Notes: generated by a model not told the origin, from the letters alone. 64,000 nt of DNA from Prochlorococcus sp. AG-418-G18 (GCA_003214215.1 QCLX01000001.1:32026-96025), one strand, 5' to 3'. Positions 1-9,498 are shown, counted from the stretch's first letter. Numbers and translations: made by a program.

Positions 1-2
1 AG

Positions 3-941
3 TGGTGTAAAAAAGCGTTAATAATTGAAAAGGGATCGATTGTTGAAAAAGGGAATATATTAGATATTTTTCAATCACCAAAATCAGATATCGGGATAAA
101 GTTAGTAAATGCTTCAAAAATAGTATTAGAACCAAATACTAAAAACAATGCTCGAGATGAGGTCGTTCTCGAGGTAAATAACCTAAGATATTGGTATAAA
201 TTAAATTCTTCAATTTTCACTAATAAATGGAATAAGGCTTTAAATGAAGTTAGTTTCAAGTTATATGAGAATGAGACTCTTGGAATAGTTGGCTCTTCAG
301 GGAGCGGTAAAAGTACATTATGTAGGGCTTTAATTGGACTTCTTAAAGTAAGAGGTGGTGAAATCAAAATTTATAATAAAAATTATGCATCCAAAAAAAA
401 TAAATATTTAAAAAAGAACAATAATGTGCAAATTATTTTTCAAGATCCTTTTTCAAGTTTGAATCCGAAAATGACAATTAAAAATATTTTGGAAGATATA
501 TTTTTTATTCAAAAAATTTCAGATAAAAGAAAAATCGAAAAAGAAATAAAATTAATGTTTAGAAATTTAAATCTTCCCTTAAATAATGATTTTTTTAATT
601 CTTTTCCTAGCCAATTATCTGGTGGTCAATTGCAAAGAATTTCATTAGCCAGAGCGCTATTGTTGAAACCAAAAATTTTGATTTGTGATGAGAGCGTGAA
701 TATGTTGGATGCTTCAGTAAAAATAGAGATTCTTGAATTACTTAGAGTCTTGCAAAAAAAAATGAATTTAACGATTATCTTTATTACTCATGATTTAGGT
801 ATTGCTAAAAGATTTTGTGATAGGTTGCTAGTTATGAATCATGGAAAGATAGTTGATGAAGGAGAAAGTTCTACAATATTCACTAAAACTCAAAACACTT
901 ATACAAAATCGCTTCTCAATTCCTCTTTAAATCTTATTTAA
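3..941 (+). CDS. Peptide-type ABC transporter ATPase, 3' part of a double-ABC protein
   Basis: The reading frame is open from the left window edge, so the gene begins upstream. The first ~30 codons look like the tail of one ABC domain. A second, complete ABC domain follows: Walker A GSSGSGKST (about 290-316), Q-loop in IIFQDPFSS, signature LSGGQLQRI, Walker B ILICDES and H-loop ITHDLG. This two-domain layout matches DppD-DppF fusions (YejF/GsiA type) that power oligopeptide or dipeptide uptake at the inner membrane. One oddity is that the residue after the Walker B glutamate is Ser instead of the usual Pro. The substrate cannot be read from the ATPase. The 3' end overlaps the convergent rluD by 8 bases. 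Confidence 0.85.
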   Translation, partial: WCKKALIIEKGSIVEKGNILDIFQSPKSDIGIKLVNASKIVLEPNTKNNARDEVVLEVNNLRYWYKLNSSIFTNKWNKALNEVSFKLYENETLGIVGSSGSGKSTLCRALIGLLKVRGGEIKIYNKNYASKKNKYLKKNNNVQIIFQDPFSSLNPKMTIKNILEDIFFIQKISDKRKIEKEIKLMFRNLNLPLNNDFFNSFPSQLSGGQLQRISLARALLLKPKILICDESVNMLDASVKIEILELLRVLQKKMNLTIIFITHDLGIAKRFCDRLLVMNHGKIVDEGESSTIFTKTQNTYTKSLLNSSLNLI

Positions 942-1893
942 ATTTGAGAACACTTAATAATTTTTGAAAATCTAATGGTAATTCTGATTCAAATATCATT
1001 TCTTTACCATTTATGGGATGTATAAGTCCAAGCTTAATGGCGTGTAAAGCTTGGCCATCTAATTTGCATGGTAGTTTTTTACATCTTCCATATAACGGAT
1101 CACCCACAATTGGATGATTAATGTGAGCGCAATGAACTCTTATTTGATGCGTTCGCCCCGTATCTAGTTTGAAACTCATTAATGAGTAGTTGCCAAATCT
1201 TTCTTTTAATTTCCAATAGGTACAGGCATACCTTCCTGAAGTTTCTTCAACTACTTTATATTTCAATCTATTTAATTTATCTCTGCCAATGTATCCCACT
1301 ATTTGGCCTTCTTCAGAATTAGGTGCTCCATGAATTACTGCAATATATTCGCGTGATGCTATTTTTTCTTTAATTTGTTTCTGGAGATTTACTAATGCCT
1401 CTTGGCTTTTTGCAACCACCATACATCCAGAGGTATCTTTATCTAATCTGTGAACAATCCCAGGTCTTAGTTTCCCATTAATTCCAGGTAGATCTTTACA
1501 GTGAAAAAGTAATCCATTCACTAAAGTGCCAGATTTGTGTCCAGGGGCTGGATGGACAATTAGTCCTGATTGTTTATTGATTACTATGATGTGCTCGTCT
1601 TCAAAAAGAATATTTAAATCCATTTTTTCAGGTTTTAAATAAATAAGAGGTTCTGGAGGAGGCATCCATATTTGAATATTGTCACCATTTTTTAACGGAG
1701 TCTTTGCTTTCGCGGTCTTAAAGTTTACAAGTACTAAACCTGAATTTATAAAATGTTGAATTCTTGCTCTACTTTGTTCTGGCCTTTTACTTACCAACCA
1801 TCTGTCTAGCCTCATAGGAAGAGGTAGCTCATAAATAATTTCTATAAGCTCACCCTCTCCAATGCCGAAAGAATTTTGATTATTTAATTCCAT
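934..1893 (-). CDS. rluD: RluD-type 23S rRNA pseudouridine synthase
   Basis: This is a 319-residue RluA/RluD-family enzyme that isomerises uridines in 23S rRNA during 50S assembly. An S4 RNA-binding domain covers about residues 28-85 (RLDRWLVSK...). The catalytic motif HRLDKDTSG follows, with the catalytic Asp near residue 151. LDTGRTHQIRVH and GDPLYG lie further on, as expected for the family. Length is typical. Its start overlaps the end of rbgA by 10 bases, so the two ribosome-maturation genes are probably cotranscribed. Family assignment is firm. The exact sites modified (1911/1915/1917 in E. coli RluD) are inferred. Confidence 0.9.
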   Translation of the reverse strand: MELNNQNSFGIGEGELIEIIYELPLPMRLDRWLVSKRPEQSRARIQHFINSGLVLVNFKTAKAKTPLKNGDNIQIWMPPPEPLIYLKPEKMDLNILFEDEHIIVINKQSGLIVHPAPGHKSGTLVNGLLFHCKDLPGINGKLRPGIVHRLDKDTSGCMVVAKSQEALVNLQKQIKEKIASREYIAVIHGAPNSEEGQIVGYIGRDKLNRLKYKVVEETSGRYACTYWKLKERFGNYSLMSFKLDTGRTHQIRVHCAHINHPIVGDPLYGRCKKLPCKLDGQALHAIKLGLIHPINGKEMIFESELPLDFQKLLSVLKFK

Positions 1894-2756
1894 AGTGGGA
1901 CTTCTAAAGCAATTTTACCCAGCATTTGATTTCTATAATCTTCCAATAACTTATGAGACATTCTCCTTTTATCGCCTGAGGTATGTTTTGAAGCTGCTTC
2001 GTCGATCCAAGCAGAAGGACTATTAAAGCCTTTTGCAATATCAACTCCATATCTATTAGATATTTGTTCAACTGAGATATTCGCATTCTTATCTTTTTTG
2101 AGAGTGGATATAATTTTGATAAATCCAATTGCGACACTCTCTATTTCATAAGCAGCTTCACCAATATCGTCACACAGTGCAAGATTTAGTGCTGATTTTT
2201 GATCTTCTAAGTTTGGAGGTATAACACCAGGAGCATCTAGCAGATCTATCCCACTTTCTAATTTTATCCATCTTAAATTACGAGTCACGCCTGCTTTCCT
2301 GGCGCTATCTACAACTCTTTTTTTTGCAATTCTATTAATTAATGCTGACTTTCCTACGTTTGGAAAACCAAGTGTAAGTGCTCTAATTGGCCTAATTCGC
2401 ATTCCTCTAGAGAGTCTTCTATCGTCGATTGAAGACCTAGAATCTTTGGCTGACTTACAAATTTCTTTAATACCTATTCCTCTTTTAGCATCACACCAAA
2501 GAGGATATTGATCTTGAGCATTAAACCATTTATTCCAACTATTGATTGTATTAGGGGATATCATGTCTGATCTATTAATAACAAGAATATGTTTTTTATT
2601 ATTTATCCATTTATTTAAATGTGGATGTCCTGTTGACAAAGGAATTCGTGCATCTCTAACTTCTATAACTAAATCTACTTTATTGATAACTTCAGATAAT
2701 TTCTTTTCTGCTTTTGCGATATGGCCTGGGTACCATTGAATTTTGGGTATGTACAC
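1884..2756 (-). CDS. rbgA: RbgA/YlqF ribosome biogenesis GTPase
   Basis: This 290-residue GTPase has circularly permuted G motifs, the hallmark of the YlqF/RbgA family. G4 (NRSD, residues 61-64) and G5 (DAK, near 89-91) come first. G1 (GFPNVGKS, 130-137), the G2 Thr near 158 and G3 (DAPG, 174-177) follow. The N-terminal WYPGHIAKA motif is typical. The protein acts late in 50S subunit assembly. It is first in a two-gene unit with rluD, which fits a shared role in large-subunit maturation. The C-terminal part past about residue 230 should be the ANTAR-like RNA-binding region, assigned only by position. Confidence 0.9.
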   Translation of the reverse strand: MYIPKIQWYPGHIAKAEKKLSEVINKVDLVIEVRDARIPLSTGHPHLNKWINNKKHILVINRSDMISPNTINSWNKWFNAQDQYPLWCDAKRGIGIKEICKSAKDSRSSIDDRRLSRGMRIRPIRALTLGFPNVGKSALINRIAKKRVVDSARKAGVTRNLRWIKLESGIDLLDAPGVIPPNLEDQKSALNLALCDDIGEAAYEIESVAIGFIKIISTLKKDKNANISVEQISNRYGVDIAKGFNSPSAWIDEAASKHTSGDKRRMSHKLLEDYRNQMLGKIALEVPLWN

Positions 2757-2895
2757 TTCAATAAATCAAATAAAATTTTGTATTCCTTTTTAGTTTTTAT
2801 AAGTTTCAAAAGTATTTACTTCTAAAGTTTAGTATAAATTTAATGACTAAAAAAATTTTTATAATCGTTAATTCTTAAAATTTATTAAGGCATAG

Positions 2896-2909
2896 GTAAC
2901 AGTAACTAC
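2896..2909 (+). promoter_or_regulatory. GTA-N8-TAC motif upstream of pgk (possible NtcA site)
   Basis: GTAACAGTAACTAC fits the NtcA core GTA-N8-TAC exactly, but the outer T and A of the full TGTA-N8-TACA consensus are absent. It lies 62 bases before the pgk start. A TATAAT hexamer sits upstream at 2860-2865, and no well-placed -10 box lies 20-23 bases downstream. The core is short enough to occur by chance many times in 64 kb of such AT-rich DNA, so this is weak. Confidence 0.15.
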
Positions 2910-2971
2910 TTTTTAACCCAATAAGCCCAAATTAACGTTAGGGTCTTAAGATTAAAAATTAAGCTTGTTTA

Positions 2972-4180
2972 ATGTCAAAATTATCTCTTTCCAGTCTTGA
3001 TAAGACACATTTAGAAGGAAAAAAAGTTCTTGTAAGAGTAGATTTTAATGTTCCATTAAATGAAGATAGTCAAATAACCGACGATACGCGTATTCGTGCA
3101 GCGATCCCCACTATTGAATATCTTATTAATCATTCTGCAAAAGTTATTTTAGCTGCTCATTTTGGTAGACCAAAGGGTCAGGTAAATGAAAAAATGAGAT
3201 TAACTCCAGTAGCAGCAAGATTAAGTGAATTGTTGGGGCAAAATGTTGCTCTTACTAACAGTTGTATAGGTGATGAATCAATTGCAGCATCGAATAGCTT
3301 AAATAATGGAGATGTTCTTTTACTTGAAAATGTTCGTTTTTTTGGTGAAGAGGAAAAGAACGACCTGGAGTTTGCTAAAAAATTAGCATCACATGCAGAT
3401 ATGTATGTAAATGATGCTTTCGGTGCTGCTCATAGAGCTCATGCTTCAACTCAGGGTGTTACGAATTATTTAAGTCCCTCAGTAGCTGGATTCCTTTTAG
3501 AAAAAGAATTGAAATACTTACAAGGAGCAATAGATTCTCCAAAGCGTCCATTAGCAGCAATAGTTGGAGGATCAAAGGTTAGTAGCAAAATAGGAGTACT
3601 TGATTCTTTACTAGATAAGTGTGACAAAATCATGATTGGTGGAGGTATGATTTTCACTTTTTATAAAGCTAGAGGTTTAGATGTCGGAAAGAGCCTTGTA
3701 GAAGAAGATAAACTTGAGCTTGCCAAAGATTTAGAAGAAAAAGCAAAAGCAAAAGGAGTCGAATTATTATTACCCACTGATGTTGTTTTAGCTGATGAAT
3801 TTTCTCCGGAAGCCAATAGTAAAATTTCTCAAATTGATTCAATTAGTGGCAATTGGATGGGTCTCGATATTGGTCCAGATTCCATTAAAGTTTTTCAGAA
3901 TGCTCTTGCAGAATGTAAGACAATTATTTGGAATGGTCCAATGGGAGTTTTTGAATTTGATAAATTTGCAGACGGTACAAATGCAATAGCTACGACTCTT
4001 GCGGACTTAAGTGCTTTTTCTGAAGTTTGTACAATAATTGGTGGTGGAGATTCAGTCGCAGCGGTAGAGAAAGCAGGATTAGCTGACAAAATGTCTCATA
4101 TATCTACTGGAGGTGGCGCAAGTTTGGAACTTTTAGAAGGTAAAATCTTACCAGGTGTAGCTGCGTTAAACAAAGCTTAG
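2972..4180 (+). CDS. pgk: Phosphoglycerate kinase
   Basis: This enzyme interconverts 3-phosphoglycerate/ATP and 1,3-bisphosphoglycerate/ADP, in the Calvin cycle when fixing carbon and in glycolysis in the dark. At 402 residues it has the usual bacterial length. Family motifs are all present: RVDFNVPL near the N-terminus, [17 protein letters not shown] at the start of the nucleotide domain, and the C-terminal IGGGDSVAA and STGGGASLE. It stands alone on the plus strand between the minus-strand rbgA and an unknown gene, with a 215-base upstream region that should hold its promoter. Confidence 0.97.
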   Translation: MSKLSLSSLDKTHLEGKKVLVRVDFNVPLNEDSQITDDTRIRAAIPTIEYLINHSAKVILAAHFGRPKGQVNEKMRLTPVAARLSELLGQNVALTNSCIGDESIAASNSLNNGDVLLLENVRFFGEEEKNDLEFAKKLASHADMYVNDAFGAAHRAHASTQGVTNYLSPSVAGFLLEKELKYLQGAIDSPKRPLAAIVGGSKVSSKIGVLDSLLDKCDKIMIGGGMIFTFYKARGLDVGKSLVEEDKLELAKDLEEKAKAKGVELLLPTDVVLADEFSPEANSKISQIDSISGNWMGLDIGPDSIKVFQNALAECKTIIWNGPMGVFEFDKFADGTNAIATTLADLSAFSEVCTIIGGGDSVAAVEKAGLADKMSHISTGGGASLELLEGKILPGVAALNKA

Positions 4181-4181
4181 G

Positions 4182-4916
4182 CTATAGCTCATCAACTATA
4201 TCAATGCTCTTTGTGAAAGTAATCATTCCCTCAGGGTGAACTATGATTCCTGACCAAATTTGTATCTCTGGTTTTGAAGGGGCTCTTGTTATTTTAAAAA
4301 TCCCTCCAGACGCTAATGGCTCCAATAATATTTCTGGTTCAAAAAATGAATTAACTTGATGAGGTTTTATAGCTCCAGCAATAATTACTTCTTCAAGAGG
4401 CTTATTTAGAATTATATCGATATCATATTTTGAACCGGTAAGAACCCTATCAGGAATTTTAAAACTAATATCTATCTTTTTGTTATCGTTTCTTATAGTT
4501 GTGAATAAATTTTTGATAATCCCTTCATCTATTTTCCCATCTAAGATTGAAAATAAATAATCAAAATTGGATTCGAGTATAAATTTTTCTCCATTAACTA
4601 TTTTTTTCCCAGAAACTTTTATTCGCAAAATATCTTTATTTGGAATATTAGATTTTAATCTTTTGATCTTCCATTTGCTGTTAGGGAAATCATTAATAAT
4701 ATTTGAAAATTGTTTTGGCATATTTTGGCTTTCTTCATTTCTAAAATTTCTTTTAATGAATTCTAAATCTCGTGTATTTAAAGAGTTTTCTAGATTTCTT
4801 ATAAAATCAACTTTTAAAGTTTGCGTTATTGCTGAATAGGGAATAATAAGATAAACAAATAAGTAGAGAAGAAATCCTATATTTTTGAATAAGTTTAAAT
4901 TAAACATATTAATCAT
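4182..4916 (-). CDS. Unknown secreted or membrane-anchored protein
   Basis: I do not recognise this 244-residue protein. Residues about 11-32 form a single hydrophobic stretch (IGFLLYLFVYLIIPYSA) that looks like a signal peptide or N-terminal anchor. The rest is soluble, mixed alpha/beta in character, rich in Ile, Asn and Lys, with no cysteine pair or catalytic motif that I can see. It ends one base after the pgk stop on the opposite strand and diverges from murG across a 32-base gap. Beside murG a cell-envelope role is possible, but that is a guess from position. The second Met (residue 4) is an equally good start. Confidence 0.6.
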   Translation of the reverse strand: MINMFNLNLFKNIGFLLYLFVYLIIPYSAITQTLKVDFIRNLENSLNTRDLEFIKRNFRNEESQNMPKQFSNIINDFPNSKWKIKRLKSNIPNKDILRIKVSGKKIVNGEKFILESNFDYLFSILDGKIDEGIIKNLFTTIRNDNKKIDISFKIPDRVLTGSKYDIDIILNKPLEEVIIAGAIKPHQVNSFFEPEILLEPLASGGIFKITRAPSKPEIQIWSGIIVHPEGMITFTKSIDIVDEL

Positions 4917-4948
4917 TGGTTATTTTTATTCTACTAATTTAAGTTTTT

Positions 4949-6040
4949 ATGTCTAAAAAAAATAATTTATTAGTCGCAGCCAGTGGAACAGGGGGGCATA
5001 TTTTCCCAGCCTTAGCAGTTTCTAAAGAGGTGGAAGATGAATGGAATATTCATTGGTTGGGTGTTCGTCAAAGACTTGATGCAAATTATATTCCCAAAAA
5101 ATATAATTTAAGGACTTTGAATATAAAGACACCAAGAAAAAATATTTTTTTGTTTTATCAATATATAGAAATTTTAATGTCAACTTTCCAAATAATTAGG
5201 ATCTTAAAAGAAAAAAAAATTAACTTAGTTTTTACGACTGGCGGTTATATATCAGCACCTACTATTGTTGCTTCAAAACTTCTCAGGATTCCTATCATTA
5301 TTCATGAATCAAATGTAATTCCAGGAATGGTCACGAAATATTTTGGTTTTTTATGTAACTATGTTCTTTTAGGATTTAAGAAGACAAATTCTTATTTAAA
5401 AAATTGTAAAACTATTTTCACTGGAACACCTTTAAGAGAGCAATTCTATAAATTTAATTTTTTGCCAGAATGGGTTCCTAAAGGAAATGGACCTCTTTTG
5501 ATTGTTATGGGAGGTAGTCAAGGAGCAAAAGCTATAAATCAAATTCTTTATGAATCTCTAGAATTTTTAATAAAAAAACAGTTTCGGATAGTTCATATTA
5601 TTGGCGAATCTAATCAACAACCTTTTCATCTAAAAAACTCCAAAAATTATATTCAAAAGAAATTTACTAATGAAATAGCAGCTTTAATGCAAAACTGTGA
5701 TCTTGTAATATCGAGATCTGGTGCAGGAACAATCAATGAACTAATAGAGGCTGAAAAACCTTCAATTTTAATTCCATATCCAGATTCAAAAAATAATCAT
5801 CAAGAGAAAAATGCAATGATTCTCTCTGAAAGTGGAGGCTCAGTTTTAATCAATCAGAATAAAATTTCTAAAGAAGTTTTCGAAGAAACTCTAGAAAGAA
5901 TTTTTCAAATAAAATCAAAAAAGGGAAAAAATCATTATGAAATATTAGATCTCATGAAGAAGAACATGAAGAATAATAATAAAATTAAATCTAAAAATGA
6001 GATTAAAAAATTTATTAATTATTTTTTAAAGGAATTCTGA
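4949..6040 (+). CDS. murG: MurG, lipid II-forming N-acetylglucosaminyltransferase
   Basis: MurG adds GlcNAc from UDP-GlcNAc to lipid I on the inner face of the cytoplasmic membrane, giving lipid II for peptidoglycan. The 363-residue protein is a GT-B fold transferase. It has the N-terminal glycine loop SGTGGHIFPALA, a mid-protein GGSQGA loop, and the UDP-sugar-binding region SRSGAGTINELI with PYPDS after it. The last 22 bases overlap the convergent aminotransferase gene. No other mur gene lies beside it, so it is separated from a dcw cluster here. Confidence 0.95.
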   Translation: MSKKNNLLVAASGTGGHIFPALAVSKEVEDEWNIHWLGVRQRLDANYIPKKYNLRTLNIKTPRKNIFLFYQYIEILMSTFQIIRILKEKKINLVFTTGGYISAPTIVASKLLRIPIIIHESNVIPGMVTKYFGFLCNYVLLGFKKTNSYLKNCKTIFTGTPLREQFYKFNFLPEWVPKGNGPLLIVMGGSQGAKAINQILYESLEFLIKKQFRIVHIIGESNQQPFHLKNSKNYIQKKFTNEIAALMQNCDLVISRSGAGTINELIEAEKPSILIPYPDSKNNHQEKNAMILSESGGSVLINQNKISKEVFEETLERIFQIKSKKGKNHYEILDLMKKNMKNNNKIKSKNEIKKFINYFLKEF

Positions 6041-7143
6041 ATTTCTTTACATAAAAGAGTATTATTTGTCCTATTCTGCAAACTTATTCTTGCCCACTTT
6101 TCGTCAAGAAATCTAAATGAAGTGCATTCTCTAAGCAATATTCCCTTATTTTCTAAGTATTTTATATTTGGCGACAAGGATGTTTTGCTTTCTATTAAAA
6201 AAAAGTTGGTTGAAGAGTTATGAACTTTAAGGTTCTCTATTTTTGATAATTTTTCAAATACTCTTTTTTTTTCAATATCTATCCAGCTGTGAATTTGTTT
6301 TGTCCACTTTTCATAGAATTTCTTATTACTTAGTAGATCAATTCCTGCTTTAATAGCGAATGAATTTAAAGGCCAAGGATCTCTATTTATTTCCCATTGT
6401 TTAAGTATTTTCGATGATCCAATAACGTAACCTAATCTAAGACCAGGAATATTGAAGATTTTGGTCAAGCTTCTCAAGACTAATAAATTATCAAATTTTT
6501 GGGTTAATGGTATTAAAGATTCTTCTTCTCCATTAGGTGTTATCGATAAGAAAGCTTCATCACAGATAACTAATTTATATTTTTTCACAACTTCCTCTAA
6601 TGAATTCTTTCCCCATAATTGGCCGGTAGGATTATGTGGATTTGTTATCCAAATAACATCACCTTTTGGATGAAGCGGAAATGATTGAGGAAAAATATCA
6701 TTCCAGTTTTTTGGTAATTCGCAATGTATAAAATTGCTATTCCAAAAATTTAATGATCTTTCATAATCAACAAATGATGGGGAAGGAATACAACTTATTC
6801 TAAATTTGGATGCTTCATAACCTGCCCAAGTTATTAGTTCAGAAGCTCCATTCCCAGGCAATATATTGTTTGGATTTATCCCATGAAATTTGCCGATTAT
6901 TTCTTTCAGATCACTCAAGTTTCTTTCTGGATAATATCTAAAGCCAAGATTCTTTATTTCCGCATTTATTGAATCTATTAGTATTTGAGGGGGATCAAAG
7001 GGTACCAATGATGCACTTGCATCAATGATTTCGGAGGGTAATAAATTTAATTTTTTCGCAGTTGCATATACATTTCCACCGTGCTTTAAGTTGGATCCTT
7101 GCATGGTTAACGTTGAGTAATCATGAGGTTCAGATTTGTTCAT
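6019..7143 (-). CDS. cobC: CobC/CobD-like PLP aminotransferase (threonine-phosphate decarboxylase)
   Basis: This is a 374-residue fold-type I PLP enzyme of the aminotransferase class I/II group. It shows the substrate-loop motif NPHNPTG (168-174), the PLP-ring aspartate in CDEAF (near 195), and the Schiff-base lysine in SLTKIF (K228). The HGG motif near the N-terminus is common in CobD, which makes aminopropanol phosphate for the cobalamin nucleotide loop. Histidinol-phosphate aminotransferase is the main alternative. A cobalamin role fits an organism that makes its own corrinoid. It is 16 bases downstream of pyrD and probably cotranscribed with it. Confidence 0.75.
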   Translation of the reverse strand: MNKSEPHDYSTLTMQGSNLKHGGNVYATAKKLNLLPSEIIDASASLVPFDPPQILIDSINAEIKNLGFRYYPERNLSDLKEIIGKFHGINPNNILPGNGASELITWAGYEASKFRISCIPSPSFVDYERSLNFWNSNFIHCELPKNWNDIFPQSFPLHPKGDVIWITNPHNPTGQLWGKNSLEEVVKKYKLVICDEAFLSITPNGEEESLIPLTQKFDNLLVLRSLTKIFNIPGLRLGYVIGSSKILKQWEINRDPWPLNSFAIKAGIDLLSNKKFYEKWTKQIHSWIDIEKKRVFEKLSKIENLKVHNSSTNFFLIESKTSLSPNIKYLENKGILLRECTSFRFLDEKWARISLQNRTNNTLLCKEIQNSFKK

Positions 7144-7159
7144 TATTCATTCTCTAATT

Positions 7160-8329
7160 TTATTCAACCCATTTCAAACCTGATCCAATTGCATCTTTTA
7201 TATTACATAATTGATGGTTATTGAGTTGCTTTATAATTCCCTCAAGTATATCTGGTACTAATTGTGGACCCTTATATATCCATCCCGTATAAATTTGAAT
7301 TAATGATGCTCCAGAACAAATTCTTTCCCAAGCCGACTCAGGACTGTCGATTCCACCAACGCCAATTAAAATAATATTTTTATCAATATTATGAATATGT
7401 TTTATTATTTGATTTGCTTTTTTTTGAAGAGGCTTTCCACTTAATCCTCCATTTTCTTCTGAAAGTAATAATCCTGTTTGCCTGATCTTTCTATTTTCAA
7501 GACCTAATCTATCTATGCTGGTGTTAGTAGCAATTATTCCATCGATATTTTCCTCGATTATTAACTGGCAAATATCTTCAATATCTTTAAGGCTTAAATC
7601 TGGCGCAATTTTTACAAATAATGGTGGACAATTAGGTAAATTTTTAATTTCTCTAAGAAGTTCTTTGAGAAGCATTGGATCTTGCAACTTTCTTAGTCCT
7701 TCAGTATTTGGAGAACTTACGTTTATTGCTGCGTAATCACAATATGGAATTAATAATTTTAGAGAAGTTAAATAATCATCTTTTGCTTGAGATAAGCTTG
7801 TGATTTTAGACTTGCCGAAATTTATCCCTAAACAAATATTCTCCCTGTTTTTTTTGAACTCAATACCCTGCTCAAGAAAATTTTTAACCAGATTTTCTGC
7901 ACCATTATTATTGAAACCCATCCTATTTAATGCTGCTTCTTCTTCAGCTAATCTAAATAACCTTGGTTTTGGATTACCATTTTGAGCAAATTTAGTTACT
8001 GTACCAAGTTCTGCAAATCCAAAACCAAAATCTTTCCAAATATTTGCAGCATTTCCATTTTTGTCAAAACCCGCAGCTAAACCAATTGGATTACAAAAAT
8101 TTATTCCACATATGTTCTGACTTAACCTTTTATCAATTACAGAAAATTCTTCATTTAGATTTTTTAGGATTGATGCAACTAGAGGCCAATTATAATTTCT
8201 TGAACTAAATGATAGAAGGCTAAGAGATAAATTAGTTAAATATTCTGCATCTATTCCAGAATCATTTTTTAGGATAGGGGTCATCAAGTTTTTATAAAGA
8301 TTTTTAAATACCCCCTTCTGTTCATTCAT
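7160..8329 (-). CDS. pyrD: Dihydroorotate dehydrogenase, quinone-linked class 2
   Basis: This enzyme oxidises dihydroorotate to orotate in pyrimidine synthesis, passing electrons to quinone at the membrane. It has 389 residues. The N-terminal ~60 residues are extra to the barrel and fit the membrane-associating helices of class 2. The FMN barrel shows NPIGLAAGFDKNG, the catalytic serine in NVSSPNT, the lysine in FVKIAPDL, and GVGGI near the end. The gene lies 6 bases after rnhA and 16 bases before the cobC-like gene, all on the minus strand. Confidence 0.95.
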   Translation of the reverse strand: MNEQKGVFKNLYKNLMTPILKNDSGIDAEYLTNLSLSLLSFSSRNYNWPLVASILKNLNEEFSVIDKRLSQNICGINFCNPIGLAAGFDKNGNAANIWKDFGFGFAELGTVTKFAQNGNPKPRLFRLAEEEAALNRMGFNNNGAENLVKNFLEQGIEFKKNRENICLGINFGKSKITSLSQAKDDYLTSLKLLIPYCDYAAINVSSPNTEGLRKLQDPMLLKELLREIKNLPNCPPLFVKIAPDLSLKDIEDICQLIIEENIDGIIATNTSIDRLGLENRKIRQTGLLLSEENGGLSGKPLQKKANQIIKHIHNIDKNIILIGVGGIDSPESAWERICSGASLIQIYTGWIYKGPQLVPDILEGIIKQLNNHQLCNIKDAIGSGLKWVE

Positions 8330-8335
8330 AAAAAA

Positions 8336-9055
8336 TTAGGATTCTTTTTTTTCTATTATCCAATATTTTTTATCTTTAGGAATCAATCTCCAATTACGCC
8401 ATTCAAAAAGTAAATATTTTCTTATCTTTTCGTGGTTTTCTTCACCTAATAAATTACTTAGTTCTCGTGAACTTAATAAATACTTTTTGTCAGCAAATTT
8501 TTGAATTAATTCATTTCTTGAGAATAATTCCTGAATTTCTGAAGGCGCATTTTTTTCAAAAAAGTCTACAGAAGATTCAGACTCTTTTAAGTTACTTATT
8601 AAAGATATACCCTTGCTATAGTTGGTTGCGATTTTATCAACCCTATCATTTTGTTTGTCACCGCTATGACCTTTGACATATTCCATGACAAGGCCATTAA
8701 TTCTTAATTGATCAATTTTTTGCCATAAATCAAGATTTTGAACTGATTTGCCTGAGCTTGTTTTCCATCCATTTCTCTTCCAATTAATAATCCATTTTGT
8801 ATACCCTTCTATTACATATTTACTATCAGTTCTTAATTTAAAGTTCTCTTTTAATTTAAAGGTTTTTAATTTCTCAAGTGTTTTTATAGCCGCGGTGAGT
8901 TCCATTCTATTATTTGTGGTATTTTGCGCGGAACCACCTATTTCTAATTCACTTTTATCATCAAATATTATGAGACCACCCCAACCACCTGGACCTGGAT
9001 TACCACTGCAGGCACCATCAGTTGCAGCTTCAATTGCAATACTATCACTATTCAT
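8336..9055 (-). CDS. rnhA: Ribonuclease HI with a C-terminal extension
   Basis: RNase HI cuts the RNA strand of RNA-DNA hybrids. The first ~150 residues hold the standard catalytic domain: the first Asp in ATDGACSGNPGPGG, the Glu in NNRMELTAA, the Asp in RTDSKYV, and the last Asp in NDRVDKIA, with KGHSGD before it. The protein runs to 239 residues, while the E. coli enzyme has 155. The extra ~85 residues are charged, end in a Trp- and Lys-rich segment (FEWRNWRLIPKDKKYW), and match no domain that I recognise. The gene follows rplL on the same strand and precedes pyrD by 6 bases. Confidence 0.92.
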   Translation of the reverse strand: MNSDSIAIEAATDGACSGNPGPGGWGGLIIFDDKSELEIGGSAQNTTNNRMELTAAIKTLEKLKTFKLKENFKLRTDSKYVIEGYTKWIINWKRNGWKTSSGKSVQNLDLWQKIDQLRINGLVMEYVKGHSGDKQNDRVDKIATNYSKGISLISNLKESESSVDFFEKNAPSEIQELFSRNELIQKFADKKYLLSSRELSNLLGEENHEKIRKYLLFEWRNWRLIPKDKKYWIIEKKES

Positions 9056-9063
9056 AAATTTTG

Positions 9064-9088
9064 AAGCCGATATAAAATGTATCGGCTT
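9064..9088 (-). terminator. Stem-loop between rplL and rnhA
   Basis: A perfect 9-base-pair stem (AAGCCGATA with TATCGGCTT) encloses a 7-base loop in the 47-base gap between the rplL stop and the rnhA start. On the minus strand the run of T lies before the hairpin, not after it, so it is not a canonical intrinsic terminator. It may be a partial terminator, an RNA-processing site, or protection for the 3' end of the ribosomal-protein transcript. Confidence 0.5.
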
Positions 9089-9102
9089 AAAAAAATCTTC
9101 TC

Positions 9103-9498
9103 TTACTTAAGTGTAACTTTGCCGCCAGCTTCTTCAATCTCTTTCTTTAAAGATTCAGCATCTGCTTTAGCAATTCCCTCTTTGACTGTTTTTGGTGCAG
9201 CTTCAACAAGAGCTTTTGCATCTCCAAGACCAAGACCAGTTGCATTTCTTACAACCTTAAGGACTTTGATTTTTGCAGCTGCATCAAAGCTTTCGAGAAT
9301 TACATCAAATTCAGTTTTTTCTTCAGCAGCGCCACCATCTGCGTCACCACCAGCTGCTCCTGGAGCTGCCATTACTACACCTGCAGAAGCTGCAGCAGAT
9401 ACACCAAAAGCCTCTTCAATTTGCTTTACAAGCTCAGATGCTTCTAAAAGTGATAGAGATTTTAATGATTCAAGAATTTCTTCAGTTTTTGCGGACAT
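9103..9498 (-). CDS. rplL: 50S ribosomal protein L7/L12
   Basis: L7/L12 forms the flexible stalk of the large subunit and recruits elongation factors. The 131-residue protein has an N-terminal dimerisation helix region (residues 1-35), an alanine/glycine-rich hinge near 36-58, and the globular C-terminal domain with [21 protein letters not shown] and [15 protein letters not shown]. It is the last gene of the ribosomal operon, 28 bases after rplJ. The Ala/Gly-rich hinge raises local G+C and creates long antisense frames that are not real genes. Confidence 0.97.
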   Translation of the reverse strand: MSAKTEEILESLKSLSLLEASELVKQIEEAFGVSAAASAGVVMAAPGAAGGDADGGAAEEKTEFDVILESFDAAAKIKVLKVVRNATGLGLGDAKALVEAAPKTVKEGIAKADAESLKKEIEEAGGKVTLK

